Assembly (NCBI RefSeq): GCF_026626665.1
Contig: NZ_JAPNKE010000002.1
Span: forward strand, 7,603,168 to 7,667,167
Length of the DNA: 64,000 nucleotides
Source: Nannocystis pusilla
GTDB lineage: Bacteria; Myxococcota_A; Polyangia; Nannocystales; Nannocystaceae
Direction: 5' to 3'
Shown here: positions 50,201-59,568 of the stretch, piece by piece
Layout of the letters: every line of letters starts with the position of its first letter
How positions within the stretch are numbered: the stretch's first letter is position 1
The notes under the pieces: model-generated
Seen by the model: the letters and a program-made list of their open reading frames with translations, nothing else
Databases searched by the model: none
Told to the model about the DNA's origin: nothing
Position numbers and translations under genes: made by a program

Positions 50201-53200
50201 GTGCCCGCGGCCATGAGGAAGCTGATCGCAAACCCGCCGCAGTACGCCGCGTAGGGATCGCCGCTCTCGAGCGCCTTGTCGCGGGCCCGCTTGACGATCG
50301 GGTGGCAGGCCCGCAGGTGGCTGGTCCACGGGATCACGTTGATCGCGTACACCATCAGCACCCGCGCCGCGTAGCGGTCGAGCCCGCGCGTCTCGACCAG
50401 GTCGGCGCTCAGGCGGCCGAACCGGTAGCCGTCGCGGTACGCGGCGAAGCGCGGACCTATCATGCTGGGCAGCAGCGAGAAAGCCAGCGCCGAGCCGTCG
50501 GTGTTGCCGTACTCGAGGCTGAGCAGGACGATGTGGATGATGAGCAGCGCGTAGAGGTCCTTGTCGACGAAGTACGTCGGCGTCGCCGCCAGCGACAGCA
50601 CGTCGATCACGGCCCGGCGCCGCGGGTCGGTCATGAGCGGCAGATCGAGCAATGCTTCGATCGAGCGCTCACCCATGCGCTCGCGCATACCTTCGTAGTG
50701 CGCGCGCACCTCGTCGCCCGTCAGCGCGGCCGGCAGGACGACGCCGACCCCGCGCAGGTAATCGCGGCAGATCGGCACCACGCGGTCGAACCGATCGGTG
50801 GTCGTGTACAGGTGGATCTGCATGCACACGATCGCCGCCAGGTCGACCGGGTCGGTCACCCGCGCCGCCAGCCACGAAAGCCGCGTCTCGGCCGGAGCGG
50901 TCGCGCCGCTCAGCCACTCGCACTCCGCCAGCGCCAGCTCGATCGGGAACGCCAGCGCCCGGCGCCGCTCCCACGCGTCGGCCGGCAGCAGCGCGTGGGC
51001 CTGCGTCAGGTACTTGAGCGCCTGGGCGTACGCGCTGGCGGCCTTGGCCCGCCGGCCCGCGAGCAGGTTCAGCTCCGCCAGCAGCAGGCGCTCGTCGTCG
51101 TCGACCACCAGCGCCGCGCCGCCGTTGTACTGATTGACGATGTCGAACACCGCCTCCTCGCGCCGCTCGCCGGGCGTGCTGGCCAGCAGGCGCTGCGCGA
51201 TGCGCCGGTGGGCCACCGCCCGCTCCGCCTCGCCGAGCAGCGCGTACGAGGCCTCGCGCACGCGGTCGTGGAGGAACGTGTAGGCGCCGTCGAGCTGGTA
51301 CACCAGGCCCGAGCGGATCGCCTCCGCCAGCGCCGCGTGGATGTGTTCGCCGTGGACGGCCTCGAGGGTCCGCGCCGACGCCGTGCGGCCGAGGCAGGCC
51401 AGGTCCTTCAGCGCCTCGCGCGTGGCCGTGGGCAAGCCGCCGAAGCGCGTCAGCATCAGCTCGACGACGTTGTCGGTGAAGTTCCGGGCCTGGATCCGCG
51501 CGACATCCCAGGTCCAGCTGCCGCTCGCCGGGTCGACGCCGATCAGCGCGTCGTCGTAGAGCGCGGTGACGAACTGGATGGTGAAGAACGGGTTGCCGCT
51601 GGTCTTCTCGTAGACGAGCCGCGCCAGCGGGCGCACGTGCTCGCGGCCGCAGCCCAGCGCCCCGGCGAACATCTTCTCGACGTCCTGCACCTGCAGCGGC
51701 GGCACGGCGATCTCGCGCAGCGTCGCGCCGGCGGCGGTCATCCGCTCGAGCGTCCGCGCCAGCGGGTGATCGGCGCCGACCTCCTGGTCGCGATACGCGC
51801 CGATGATCAGCAGGTGCTTCACGTCGTCCTGGCGGACCACGTGCTCGAGCAGCGCCAGGGTCGCCTCGTCGGCCCACTGCAGGTCGTCGAGGAACAGCAC
51901 GAGCGGACGCTCGGCGGTGGCGAGGACCGCGAGGAAGCGGCGGAACACCGCGTAGAAGCGGTTGTTCGCCTCCTCCGGGCCGAGCTCGGCGACCGCCGCC
52001 TGCTCGCCGACGACCAGCGCCAGCTCGGGCACGAGGTCGACCATCAGCTTGCCGTGCGGCCCGAGCGCGCGCTGCAGCGACTCGCGCCAGCGCCCGACCT
52101 CGCCCTCGCTCTGGGCCAGGATCCCGCGCATCACCGTGCGAAAGCCGTGGGCGAACGGCGCGTACGGGACGGCGCGGGTCGACTCGTCGGCCTTGCCGCT
52201 GGCGAACAGCGCCCGCGCGGGCAGCAGCTCGCGCCGCAGCTCGCCGACCAGCGACGACTTGCCGGCGCCCGGATAACCGCTGACGAGCACCAGCTCCTTG
52301 GCGCCGCCCGACTCGACGCGGGCGAAGCTCGCCAGCAACGCGTCGGTCTCGCGCTCGCGGCCGTACAGCTTCTCGGGCACGCGGAGCCGCCGCGCCACGT
52401 CCTGGGCGCCGAGGCGGAACGGCTCGACGCGGCCGAACGACTCCCACTCGGCGAGGCAGCGCCGCAGGTCGGTGAGCACCCCGCGGGCCGACTGGTAGCG
52501 GTCCTCCGGCGCCTTCGCCAGCAGCTTGGTGACGATCGCCGACACCGGCCGCGGGATGTCCGGCAGCAGCTCGTGCGGCGGCCTCGGCTCGCGCGCCAGG
52601 TGCCCGTGCAGCAGCTCCGCCGGGTCCGTGGCGCCAAACGGCAGCGCCCCGGTGAGCAACTGATAGAGCGTGACCCCGAACGAATACAGATCGCTGCGCG
52701 CGTCGATCGACCGGTTCATGCGACCGGTCTGCTCCGGAGCCACGTACGCCAGAGCGCTCGCCGGCCTGAGCCCGCCCGCGCTCTGCTGCTCGCGCAGCGC
52801 CAGCGAGGCGACCCCGAAGCCGGTCAGCCACACCGCGCCGGCGCGGGCGTCGACGAGGATGTTGGCCGGCCGCAGATCCTTGTGGGTGATGCCGCGCTCG
52901 TGCACGCGGTCGAGGGCGATGCCGAGGCCGATCGCCACCCGCAAGAAAGCGGTCATGTCCCACGCGCGGCCGACGAGGCGCTCCAGCAGCTCGCCGCCCG
53001 GGTCGCGCAGGACCAGCGCGAGCCGCCCTCCGTCGCGCGCGAGGCCCAGCGGCTGGGCCCCCCACGACGGCTCGATCGCCTGCCGCAGCGCGTGCTCGTG
53101 CTCGAGGCGGGCGACCGGCCCGAGCGCGATCAGGACGGCCGCTCCGTCGCCGCGCCGGACCCCACGCGACAGCGCGACCTCGCCGTCTTCCCACAGCCGC

Positions 53201-53274
53201 TGCAGGCGCTCCACATCGACGGCCATCGGCTCGCCGCCGGCTCCCCCAGGACTCTCGAGCGTGGTCTGTGCCAT
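47278..53274 (-). CDS. 1,998-residue hybrid: Ser/Thr kinase-like, AAA ATPase, GAF, PAS, GAF, histidine kinase
   Basis: The frame is unbroken. Order: protein-kinase-like domain (about 30–285) with HKDLRPANILVD; P-loop ATPase with Walker A GYPGAGKSS (about 335) and Walker B LVLFLDDLQWAD; a long helical TPR-like stretch; GAF (about 1,290–1,420); PAS (about 1,460–1,560, NRQWLDYTGLSLREAQ); GAF (about 1,590–1,700); and a FixL-like histidine kinase with His in ASIAHEINQPLTAI (about 1,773), N box LNLVLNANDA and GLGMGLAISRS. This is the 'trifunctional' layout known from cyanobacteria and myxobacteria. The kinase-like domain has no clear VAIK lysine and has TGFG where active kinases have DFG, so it may be a pseudokinase. 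The two response regulators follow in an operon. Confidence 0.93.
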   Translation of the reverse strand: MAQTTLESPGGAGGEPMAVDVERLQRLWEDGEVALSRGVRRGDGAAVLIALGPVARLEHEHALRQAIEPSWGAQPLGLARDGGRLALVLRDPGGELLERLVGRAWDMTAFLRVAIGLGIALDRVHERGITHKDLRPANILVDARAGAVWLTGFGVASLALREQQSAGGLRPASALAYVAPEQTGRMNRSIDARSDLYSFGVTLYQLLTGALPFGATDPAELLHGHLAREPRPPHELLPDIPRPVSAIVTKLLAKAPEDRYQSARGVLTDLRRCLAEWESFGRVEPFRLGAQDVARRLRVPEKLYGRERETDALLASFARVESGGAKELVLVSGYPGAGKSSLVGELRRELLPARALFASGKADESTRAVPYAPFAHGFRTVMRGILAQSEGEVGRWRESLQRALGPHGKLMVDLVPELALVVGEQAAVAELGPEEANNRFYAVFRRFLAVLATAERPLVLFLDDLQWADEATLALLEHVVRQDDVKHLLIIGAYRDQEVGADHPLARTLERMTAAGATLREIAVPPLQVQDVEKMFAGALGCGREHVRPLARLVYEKTSGNPFFTIQFVTALYDDALIGVDPASGSWTWDVARIQARNFTDNVVELMLTRFGGLPTATREALKDLACLGRTASARTLEAVHGEHIHAALAEAIRSGLVYQLDGAYTFLHDRVREASYALLGEAERAVAHRRIAQRLLASTPGERREEAVFDIVNQYNGGAALVVDDDERLLLAELNLLAGRRAKAASAYAQALKYLTQAHALLPADAWERRRALAFPIELALAECEWLSGATAPAETRLSWLAARVTDPVDLAAIVCMQIHLYTTTDRFDRVVPICRDYLRGVGVVLPAALTGDEVRAHYEGMRERMGERSIEALLDLPLMTDPRRRAVIDVLSLAATPTYFVDKDLYALLIIHIVLLSLEYGNTDGSALAFSLLPSMIGPRFAAYRDGYRFGRLSADLVETRGLDRYAARVLMVYAINVIPWTSHLRACHPIVKRARDKALESGDPYAAYCGGFAISFLMAAGTPLAEVLREAESALGVARQAGSAFAMELIGAQLDLIRTLRAPLGGDEAPEQRRFSDPYDSGALLAVFRWVRELQGCFHRERYEEAVAAAARARECLDVAARFYEEAEFHLYSALAHAAVCDGSEHVERVAAHHAQLGLWAEESPQTFGCQVALVGAELARLQGRELAAERLYEQAIRRAREDGFVQLEAVAGELAGRFWERRGFATIAAAYTREAQALYDRWGARGKVELLARRLRAGRSPVSTGEGLLERLDVAAVLRASQALSSEIVLERLIEALMRTTVESAGATRGVLVTLARGELEVAAVATTCEDGVAVQLCGAAAPAEALPETVIQYVVRTRDSVLLDDALQAHPFAGDPYIARHRCRSLLCLPIAKQSQLVAILLLENTLTPHAFTSERIAVLTLLASQAAISLENARLYAEVGRSESRLTRIIDTIPTLAWSAGPDGSALFFNRQWLDYTGLSLREAQAQRHPSATHPDDTEAARSHWQRLVQSGEPGSFEARLRRADGAYRWFLTRVQPLYDEQGIVEWYGTSTDIEDRKQAEMELDSRVRFWALRSSISSRLAAAPTDRLDAEIDKALAEVGGFFEVDSIFIFWFSHTGADAITTHTWARSGVALPPNTVTMFPDSVDEMRRAEDVPVHDVKLMPEHKREEQLALAAMGIKSVIGLPLIVGGVTIASLNLACTSRYQQWTGPIRQRLRILGEVFANSLARRRAELDLERSESALHRAQTDLAHVTRITTLGELAASIAHEINQPLTAIIAEAAACTNWLSAPQPKLDNVRESLAAIASEGSRAGEILRRIRALLSRSSIETNPCDLTAVVHGVLPVVRRQLLQAEVVLETALEPNLPAVVGDQVQLQQVVLNLVLNANDASRDVEPGRRRITVRTFVEWGEAEASVVVEVEDCGVGIDSVDLTNLFQPFYTTKVHGLGMGLAISRSIIERHGGRPWARPNPSGIGATFGFSLTAISRPSQRSS

Positions 53275-53438
53275 GTGTGTGGCCCGCGAACGCGCGATCG
53301 TCCGGGCGAACCGGAGTCTAACCGAGGGCGACGAACCCCGACTCTCGTGAAACCCGACCTTGGTCGGGTAGCCATCCGCCGGCGCGGGATCGGGCCCCGG
53401 TCGCGCAGGCGGCCCGCGAGGCGGTATCGTCGATCGGC

Positions 53439-54268
53439 ATGGCTCGCGGCGTCGGCGAGATCACCGGAGCGGCGGCGCTCGGCAGCGTCGGCGGCACCGC
53501 GCTCGCGCTGCTGATCCCCGCGCTCGTGTTCTGGGCCCTGTCGCGGCGGCTGCGGCGCCAGGCGGCGCTCGAGAAGGCCTCGCTGGACCCGACGACGGCG
53601 CCGCCGGCGAGCGGACCGGCCGCGCTCGCCGGCACCGTCGAGGTCTCCGACGGCGGGGCCGCGCCGGTCGAGGTCGTCATCGCGGAGGAACGCGACGGCA
53701 CCGACTGGCGCGAGGTCAGCCGGACCGTCACCGCGCGCCCGTTCGTCCTGCGCCTCGCCGGCGGCGTCGCCGTGCGCGTCGAGCCCGGCGCGGACCCGCT
53801 GCTGCTCGACGCGCTGGGGCCCGCCCAGGGGTCCCGCGAGGCCCGCCGCCAGCGGTTCGCCCGGCTGTCCGCGGACGAGCCCGTGTTCGTCCGCGGGCTC
53901 CTGCGCGTCAGCGGCGACCCGCGGGGCGGCGACCCGTATCGCGGCGCCGAGGCCTTCGTGCTCTCCGCCCCGCCGCGGCGTCGACTCGTGCTCTCGACCG
54001 AGGCGCTCAGCGGCGCCCTCGAGCGCCGGGCCGACGACCTCTTCGCCCGCTGCGCGATCCTCCTGGTCCTCCTCGGGATCGGCGTCCTGCTCTACCTCGA
54101 CGTCTACCTCGCCGCGGTGGCCTGGCTCGTCGCCGACGCGCCGCCGCCGTCGCTGCAATCGACGTCTACTTCTGGGTCATCCTCGTCTCGCGCTCGGCGA
54201 TCGTCGGCGCCGTCGCCTCGGCGTGGAGCGAGCGGCCCTGGTACGTCCGCCGCGGGCTGCGGAGTTGA
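53439..54268 (+). CDS. GIDE-domain-like membrane protein (frameshifted near 54,150)
   Basis: The N-terminal helix (GSVGGTALALLIPALVFWAL) is followed by a soluble domain: TDWREVSRTVTARPFVLRLA, GGVAVRVEPGADPLLLDA, SADEPVFVRGLLRVSGDPRG and FVLSAPPRRRLVLSTEAL. A second membrane pair follows (ILLVLLGIGVLLYLDVYLAA). The middle resembles the GIDE (BAM) domain of mitochondrial MUL1/MAPL and bacterial relatives; the RING finger is absent, as in bacterial forms. One base is missing near 54,150. Corrected, the end reads AIDVYFWVILVSRSAIVGAV and stops at 54268, about 277 residues. The function of bacterial members is unknown. It is divergent from the hybrid sensor. Confidence 0.6.
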
Positions 54269-54280
54269 TGTCTCTCCGAA

Positions 54281-54298
54281 CATGTCCCGTGGGACATG
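54281..54298. repeat. Perfect palindrome CATGTCCCGTGGGACATG
   Basis: 8-bp arms around GT, 13 bases after the GIDE-like gene stop and 10 bases before the TetR stop on the other strand. Together with GATGTCTCTCCGAACATG just before it, it fills the convergent spacer, which suits a two-way terminator. Confidence 0.75.
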
Positions 54299-54307
54299 CC
54301 CTTTGGT

Positions 54308-54918
54308 TCAGGCCGAGCGCGGCTCGATGCCGCGCCAGAACGTCTCGACCACGCGCTCGCGATAATCCTCGCCGAGCTCGGGGGCGGCTGAGCCGAGGGC
54401 GTGCTTCATGAAGTGAGGCACCTGCAGGCTCGAGCTGAACGCCGTGGCTAGCGCGGTCGGCGAGGGCGCCACGATGCGGCCCTGCTCGGCCAGGCGGGCG
54501 AACCACCCGACCATCGCGCGGTGGGCCGGCATCCCGGGCCAGCCTTCCTTCTCCCAGTTGAGCACCTTCGCCGGGTGGGTCTTGGCCGCCGACAGCACCG
54601 AGATGCACGGCAGTTGCTGGACCAGGAACGCGTCGATCTTGGCCGCCAGCTCGCGCATCTGCTCGAGCACCGGGCGGGCGTCGGGGCCTTGCTCGATCTC
54701 CGCCACCCATGGCGGCGTGCGGGGATCAGCGCCCGCACCATCAGCTCTTGCTTGGTCCGGAAGCGCTTGAACAGGGCTGCCTGCGACACCCCGAGCTCCT
54801 GGGCGATCACGTCCGTCGACACGCTCGGGCCGTGCTCGAGGAAGCACCGGCGCGCGGTGTCGAGGAGCTCCTCGTCGGTGAAGGAACGCGGTCGCATTGG
54901 CCGATTGGAGGGTGCCAC
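54308..54918 (-). CDS. TetR-family regulator divergent from the RND operon (frameshifted near 54,720)
   Basis: From ATG 54918 (or 54897) the helix-turn-helix reads SFTDEELLDTARRCFLEHGP, VSTDVIAQELGVSQAALFKR. One missing C in CCCC near 54,722 then moves the frame into RTPPWVAEIEQGPDARPVLE, and the ligand domain runs to 54308. The corrected length is about 204 residues. Its gene points away from the efflux operon at 55,316, the usual arrangement for a local repressor of a pump (AcrR-like). A 22-bp palindrome at 55,212 is the likely binding site. Confidence 0.87.
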
Positions 54919-55315
54919 CTTCCATTGAACACGCCACCCTCGTCAATCATCGGTCGCTCACACCCGCGCGCCTGCCGCGGTGCGTGTGGACGCGCTCGCC
55001 CTCGCCGGGTCGGCCCGGGCGCCGCGGGACCCGGCGCGATTCCGCACATGCAGCGAACGGCCTCTCAGCCCCGGTCAGGCCGCAGAATTCAAAGTAAGTG
55101 ATGGCTCATTTATTTTTCTTGCACCCGCCCTGGGCCCGAGTTAGAACGTGGGCACTCACTAACTAACTCCCTCCCAAGGCGCGATTTGCGCCTGCCCTAA
55201 ATCGCCGGACATTGTCATCACCTGTGATGACAAGGCCCTGGTCGATGCATTGTGGCGCGTGAATGATACGCGCGCGGACAACCGTAGCGATTCACCAATT
55301 GAGGCGGCCAGCACC
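54919..55315. promoter_or_regulatory. Divergent control region of the TetR gene and the RND operon
   Basis: It is the least GC-rich stretch of the area, with an AT-rich patch at about 55,093–55,127 and repeated ACTCAC/TAACTAACTCC words at about 55,150–55,172. The strongest element is the palindrome at 55,212. Exact promoters cannot be fixed by eye. Confidence 0.5.
55212..55233. promoter_or_regulatory. Perfect 22-bp palindrome, probable TetR operator
   Basis: TTGTCATCAC and its exact reverse complement GTGATGACAA flank CT. It lies 83 bases before the adaptor start codon in the divergent region. A 22-base symmetric site is typical for a TetR dimer or pair of dimers. Confidence 0.7.
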
Positions 55316-56325
55316 ATGACATCCGTGCACTTCTCGCGCCTGCTGCTCGGGGCGGCGCTGTTCCTTCCATTCGCGTGTGACAGCGGCGACCAGCCGAAGA
55401 TCGGGCTGCCGCCCGCGCGGGCGGCCGACGGGGCTGACGCGCCCAGGGTCCCGGGTCCGCCGCCGCGGCCCGAGCAGGGCGTCGCCGCCGGTCCGGCCGT
55501 CGCCAGCGCCGCCGGCCGCTACGTCTCCACTGCTTTGCCGAAGCACAGCGCCGACCTCAGCCCGCGCATGAGCGGCACTCTGGTCGACGTGATGGTGGAG
55601 GAGGGCGAGCGGGTCAAGAAGGGCCAGCTGCTGTTCCGCCTCGACGCCCGCGCCAGCCGCCTCGGCATCGCCCAGGCCGAGACCTCCTTGCAGGCCGCGA
55701 CCATCAGCCGCGACAACGCCGAGCGCGAGCTCGAGCGCCAGCGCAAGCTGGCCCAGAGCGGCAGCATCTCCCCCGCCGTGCTCGAGCGGGCCGAGCACGC
55801 CTTCACCGCGGCGAGCAACGGCATCACCCAGGCCGAGGTCGCCCTGTCGATGGCCAGGCGCAACAGCGGCGACTCGACCGTCTCCTCCCCGATCGACGGC
55901 GTCGTCACCAAGAAGCTCAAGAACGTCGGCGAGTCGGTGACGATGATGCCGCCGACCGTCGTGATGGTCGTGCAGGACCAGTCGGTCATCGAGCTGCGCG
56001 CGCGGATCCCCGAGACCGCGCTCAAGACCATCCGCGAGGGTCAGACGATCACCGCCCACTTCAGCGCGCTCGAGCTGGCCCGCAGCGCCACCGTCGTGCG
56101 CATCCAGCCGACCGTCGACGCGCAGACGCGCACGATCGAGATCGTCGCCGACGTCGACAACGCCGACAACCTGCTGCGCCCCGGCATGTACGTCGAGGTC
56201 GAGCTGGCCGCGCCGGCCGCCGAGGTCGCCGCCGCCCCCGCCGAGCCCGCCAAGAAGGCCCAGAAGGCCCAGCCCGTCGCCAGCGCCAAGCGCAAGCGGT
56301 CCTCGGCCGCGGGGGCCCGCTGTGA
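55316..56325 (+). CDS. RND efflux periplasmic adaptor (membrane fusion protein), lipoprotein
   Basis: ATG 55316 gives a lipoprotein signal (LLGAALFLPFACDSG). The adaptor fold is clear: SADLSPRMSGTLVDVMVEEG with ERVKKGQLLFRLD (lipoyl half), a coiled-coil hairpin (about 110–175), DSTVSSPIDGVVTKKLKNVG (second half), and beta-barrel strands to DNLLRPGMYVEVEL. A basic Ala/Lys tail ends the protein. As written the frame misses its stop; one more G in the GGGGG run near 56,310 makes it end at TGA 56323–56325, overlapping the pump start. It links the RND pump to the outer-membrane channel. First gene of a three-gene operon. Confidence 0.92.
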
Positions 56326-59300
56326 AGCTCGCCGAAGTATCGATCAAGCAGCCCGTGTTCGCGGCGATGCTGATCGCCGCGCTCATGGTGTTCGGCCTCT
56401 ACGCGCTGCCGCGCATCGGGGTCGAGATGTTCCCGAGCGTCGAGTTCCCGGTCGTGACGACCACCGTCGTCTATCCCGGCGCCGACCCGGCGACCATGGA
56501 GTCCAAGGTCGCCGACCCGATCGAGGAGGCGCTGCAGTCGCTGAGCGGCGTCAAGCGCATGACCTCGCGCAACTACGAGGGCGTCACCGCGGTGATCCTC
56601 GAGTTCGAGCTCGAGGTCAACGGCGACCAGGCCGTGCAGGACGTCCGCGACAAGGTCGCCGCGATCGAGCGCGAGCTGCCGACCGGCATCGACCCGCCGA
56701 CGGTGCAGAAGCTCGACGTCGGCGCCACCCCGGTGCTCTCGGTCGCCCTCGCCGGCGACCTGCCGATCGGCGAGCTGACGCGCATCGCCAAGGACGAGGT
56801 CAAGCAGCGCATCCAGCAGATCCCCGGCGTCGGCATCGTCGACGTCATCGGCGGCCGCGAGCGCGAGATCAAGGTCCTCGTCAACCCCGCGCGCATGACC
56901 GGCTTCGGCCTCACCGTCGACGACGTCATCAACGCGATCAAGGCCGGCAACCTCGAGCTGCCGGCCGGCTACATCAAGAGCGGCGGCAACGAGCTCACCA
57001 TCAAGACGAAGGGCGAGATCAAGAGCGCCGGGGAGATCGGCGACATCGTCATCGTCGGGGTCGGCGGCGCCGCGATCCGCGTCAAGGACTGCGCCGAGGT
57101 GCTCGACGACGTCGAGGACGCCCGCTCCGCCTCCTACCTCGACGGCAACGCCGCCATCGGCCTCATCGTCCGCAAGCAGAGCGGCGCCAACGTCGTCGCC
57201 CTGGCCGACCGGATCCGCGAGGAGCTGGCCGAGATGGAGCCGCAGCTGACGAAGCACGGCATCACCGCGGCGATCCCGACCGACAACTCGGTGTTCACCG
57301 AGCACGCGATCCACGACGTGCAGTTCGACCTCGCCCTCGGCGCGGCGCTGACCGTCCTCCTGATCCTCATCTTCCTCCACGACTTCCGCGCGACCTTCAT
57401 CGCCGCGGTGGCGATCCCCACCAGCATCGTCGCGACCTTCGCGTTCATGAGCTACCTGGGGTTCACCTTCAACAACATCTCGATGCTGGCGCTGTCGCTG
57501 TCGATCGGCATCCTGGTCGACGACGCGATCGTCGTCATCGAGAACATCTACCGCCACCTCGAGATGGGCAAGGGCCGCATGCGCGCCGCCCTCGACGCGA
57601 CGTCGGAGATCGGCCTCGCCGTCATCGCCACCACCCTCTCGCTGGTCGCGGTGTTCGTGCCGGTCGCCTTCATGAAGGGCATCATCGGCCGCTTCTTCTT
57701 CCAGTTCGGCATCACCGTCTCGGTCGCCGTCCTGCTGTCGATGCTGGTCTCCTTCACCCTGACGCCGATGCTGTCGTCGGTGCTGATGCGCCACGGCCAC
57801 GAGCACCAGCCGGGCTGGTTCGCGCGCGCCTTCAACCGCGCCTTCGGCGTGTTCGAGCGCATCTACACCGCCATCCTCGGCTGGGCCCTGCGCTGGCCGT
57901 GGACCACCGTGCTGCTGGCGATCCTCTCGCTGGTCGGCTCGGTCGCCCTCGTCACCCGCGTGCCCGGCGAGTTCATGCCGAGCCAGGACCGCTCGCAGTT
58001 CGCCGTCCAGGTCGAGCTGCCGACCGGCACCGGCCTCGAGGCCACCATCCACACCGCCGAGGCGGTCGCCGCCGACCTGCGCGAGCACCTGCCGGGCGTC
58101 AAGACCACCTTCACCACCATCGGCGGCGGCCAGCAGGCCCAGGTCAACAAGGCCGAGATCCAGGTCATCCTGATCGGCCGTCACGACCGCGGCTTCGGCC
58201 AGCGCGACGCCATGCAATGGGTCCGCGACCGCATGCTCGGCATCGAGGGCGTCCAGGTCACCGTCGCCGAGATCAGCCCGCTGGGCGGCGAGGGCGGCCG
58301 CAGCCAGCCGATCCAGTTCTCGATCCGCGGCAACGACCTCGCCGAGATCACCGCCGCCGCCACCGCCCTGCGCGACGAGCTGGCCCAGACCGGCAAGTTC
58401 GTCGACCTCGACATCACCTTCCGCGGCGGCAAGCCCGAGCTCGCCGTCCACGTCGACCGCAACAAGGCCGCCGACCTCGGCGTCCCGATCGCCTCCGTCG
58501 CCCGCACCATCCGCTCGCTGATGGCCGGCGACACCATCTCCGACCTCAAGGACGGCGCCGACATCTACGACGTGATCGTGCAGATGCCGGAGGCCCAGCG
58601 GACCCAGATCGAGGCGCTCAGCAACCTCAAGGTGCGCGCCACCACCGGGCAGATGATCGACCTCGCCAGCCTGGTCCGCATCGAGCGCGAGTCGGGCCCC
58701 AGCGAGATCGAGCGCCAGAACCGCCAGCGCCAGGTGCTGCTGCTGGCCAACCTGCGCGGCGCCACCCTCGGCGAGGCGCAGAAGCTGCTCGACGAGGCGG
58801 CCGCCCGCGTCATCCCCGGCCACCTCAACACCGGCTACATCGGCAACGCCGAGATGATGAAGGAGTCGTTCGAGGCGATGATCCTCGCGCTCGGCCTGGC
58901 GGTCGTGCTCGTCTACATGATCCTCGCCGCCCAGTTCAACAGCTTCGTCCAGCCGGTCGTCATCATGATCTCGCTGCCGCTGTCGGTCATCGGCGCCTTC
59001 GGCGGGATCTACCTCGCCGGCATGACCCTCAACGTGTTCTCGTTCATCGGCCTCATCATGCTGATGGGCCTCGTCACCAAGACCGCGATCCTCCTGGTCG
59101 ACTTCACCAACGACGAGCGCAAGCGCGGCCAGGAGATCGTCCCCGCCCTCGTCAGCGCCGGCCGCGTCCGCCTGCGCCCCATCGTCATGACCGCCGCCGC
59201 GACCATCTTCGGCATGGTCCCCGTCGCCCTCGCCCTCGGCGAAGGCGGCGAGGCCCGCGCGCCGATGGCCGTCATCGTCATCGGCGGCATGATCACCTCG

Positions 59301-59426
59301 ACCGTGCTCACCCTCGTCGTCGTCCCGGTCTCGTACCTCCTGTTCGACCGCATGGTGACCGCCCGCTCGACCCGCTGGATCGCCCGCAAGCTGTTCGGCG
59401 ACGCCCCCGCCGAGAAGCTCGACTAG
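56322..59426 (+). CDS. RND multidrug/solvent efflux pump, AcrB-like (HAE1 group)
   Basis: 1,034 residues from GTG 56322, a full-length inner-membrane RND pump. It starts with IKQPVFAAMLIAALMVFGLY and has the PGADPATMESKVADPIEEAL porter start and the TM4 proton-relay pair Asp400/Asp401 in GILVDDAIVVIEN. The other hallmark repeats are present (DFRATFIAAVAIPTSIVATF, GLVTKTAILLVDFTNDERKR, PIVMTAAATIFGMVPVALAL). It uses the proton gradient to expel hydrophobic compounds. Substrates cannot be told from sequence. A 15-bp-arm hairpin separates it from the channel gene. Confidence 0.95.
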   Translation: MKLAEVSIKQPVFAAMLIAALMVFGLYALPRIGVEMFPSVEFPVVTTTVVYPGADPATMESKVADPIEEALQSLSGVKRMTSRNYEGVTAVILEFELEVNGDQAVQDVRDKVAAIERELPTGIDPPTVQKLDVGATPVLSVALAGDLPIGELTRIAKDEVKQRIQQIPGVGIVDVIGGREREIKVLVNPARMTGFGLTVDDVINAIKAGNLELPAGYIKSGGNELTIKTKGEIKSAGEIGDIVIVGVGGAAIRVKDCAEVLDDVEDARSASYLDGNAAIGLIVRKQSGANVVALADRIREELAEMEPQLTKHGITAAIPTDNSVFTEHAIHDVQFDLALGAALTVLLILIFLHDFRATFIAAVAIPTSIVATFAFMSYLGFTFNNISMLALSLSIGILVDDAIVVIENIYRHLEMGKGRMRAALDATSEIGLAVIATTLSLVAVFVPVAFMKGIIGRFFFQFGITVSVAVLLSMLVSFTLTPMLSSVLMRHGHEHQPGWFARAFNRAFGVFERIYTAILGWALRWPWTTVLLAILSLVGSVALVTRVPGEFMPSQDRSQFAVQVELPTGTGLEATIHTAEAVAADLREHLPGVKTTFTTIGGGQQAQVNKAEIQVILIGRHDRGFGQRDAMQWVRDRMLGIEGVQVTVAEISPLGGEGGRSQPIQFSIRGNDLAEITAAATALRDELAQTGKFVDLDITFRGGKPELAVHVDRNKAADLGVPIASVARTIRSLMAGDTISDLKDGADIYDVIVQMPEAQRTQIEALSNLKVRATTGQMIDLASLVRIERESGPSEIERQNRQRQVLLLANLRGATLGEAQKLLDEAAARVIPGHLNTGYIGNAEMMKESFEAMILALGLAVVLVYMILAAQFNSFVQPVVIMISLPLSVIGAFGGIYLAGMTLNVFSFIGLIMLMGLVTKTAILLVDFTNDERKRGQEIVPALVSAGRVRLRPIVMTAAATIFGMVPVALALGEGGEARAPMAVIVIGGMITSTVLTLVVVPVSYLLFDRMVTARSTRWIARKLFGDAPAEKLD

Positions 59427-59435
59427 CACCGTGAC

Positions 59436-59468
59436 ATGGCCCTCGGGACAGCCTGTCCCGAGGGCCAT
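59436..59468 (+). terminator. Hairpin with 15-bp perfect arms between pump and channel genes
   Basis: ATGGCCCTCGGGACA, loop GCC, then TGTCCCGAGGGCCAT. It starts ten bases after the pump stop and has no T run. It may partly end transcription or protect the upstream mRNA, lowering channel expression. It is the longest palindrome-family member found. Confidence 0.75.
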
Positions 59469-59568
59469 CCGCCGTCGCCCCGCGACGGACCCGTCTGAAA
59501 CACCTTCACTGTCACTTCGGACTCCGGCGCCCGCCCCTGCGCGGCGGCGCCAGATCGAGCACTGCCGC

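Noticed and set aside
47953..53514. A very long plus-strand open frame (1,853 codons) opposite the hybrid sensor
   Set aside because: It is an antisense frame kept open by high GC; its translation is Arg/Gln/Ala-rich without motifs, while the minus strand has full domains.
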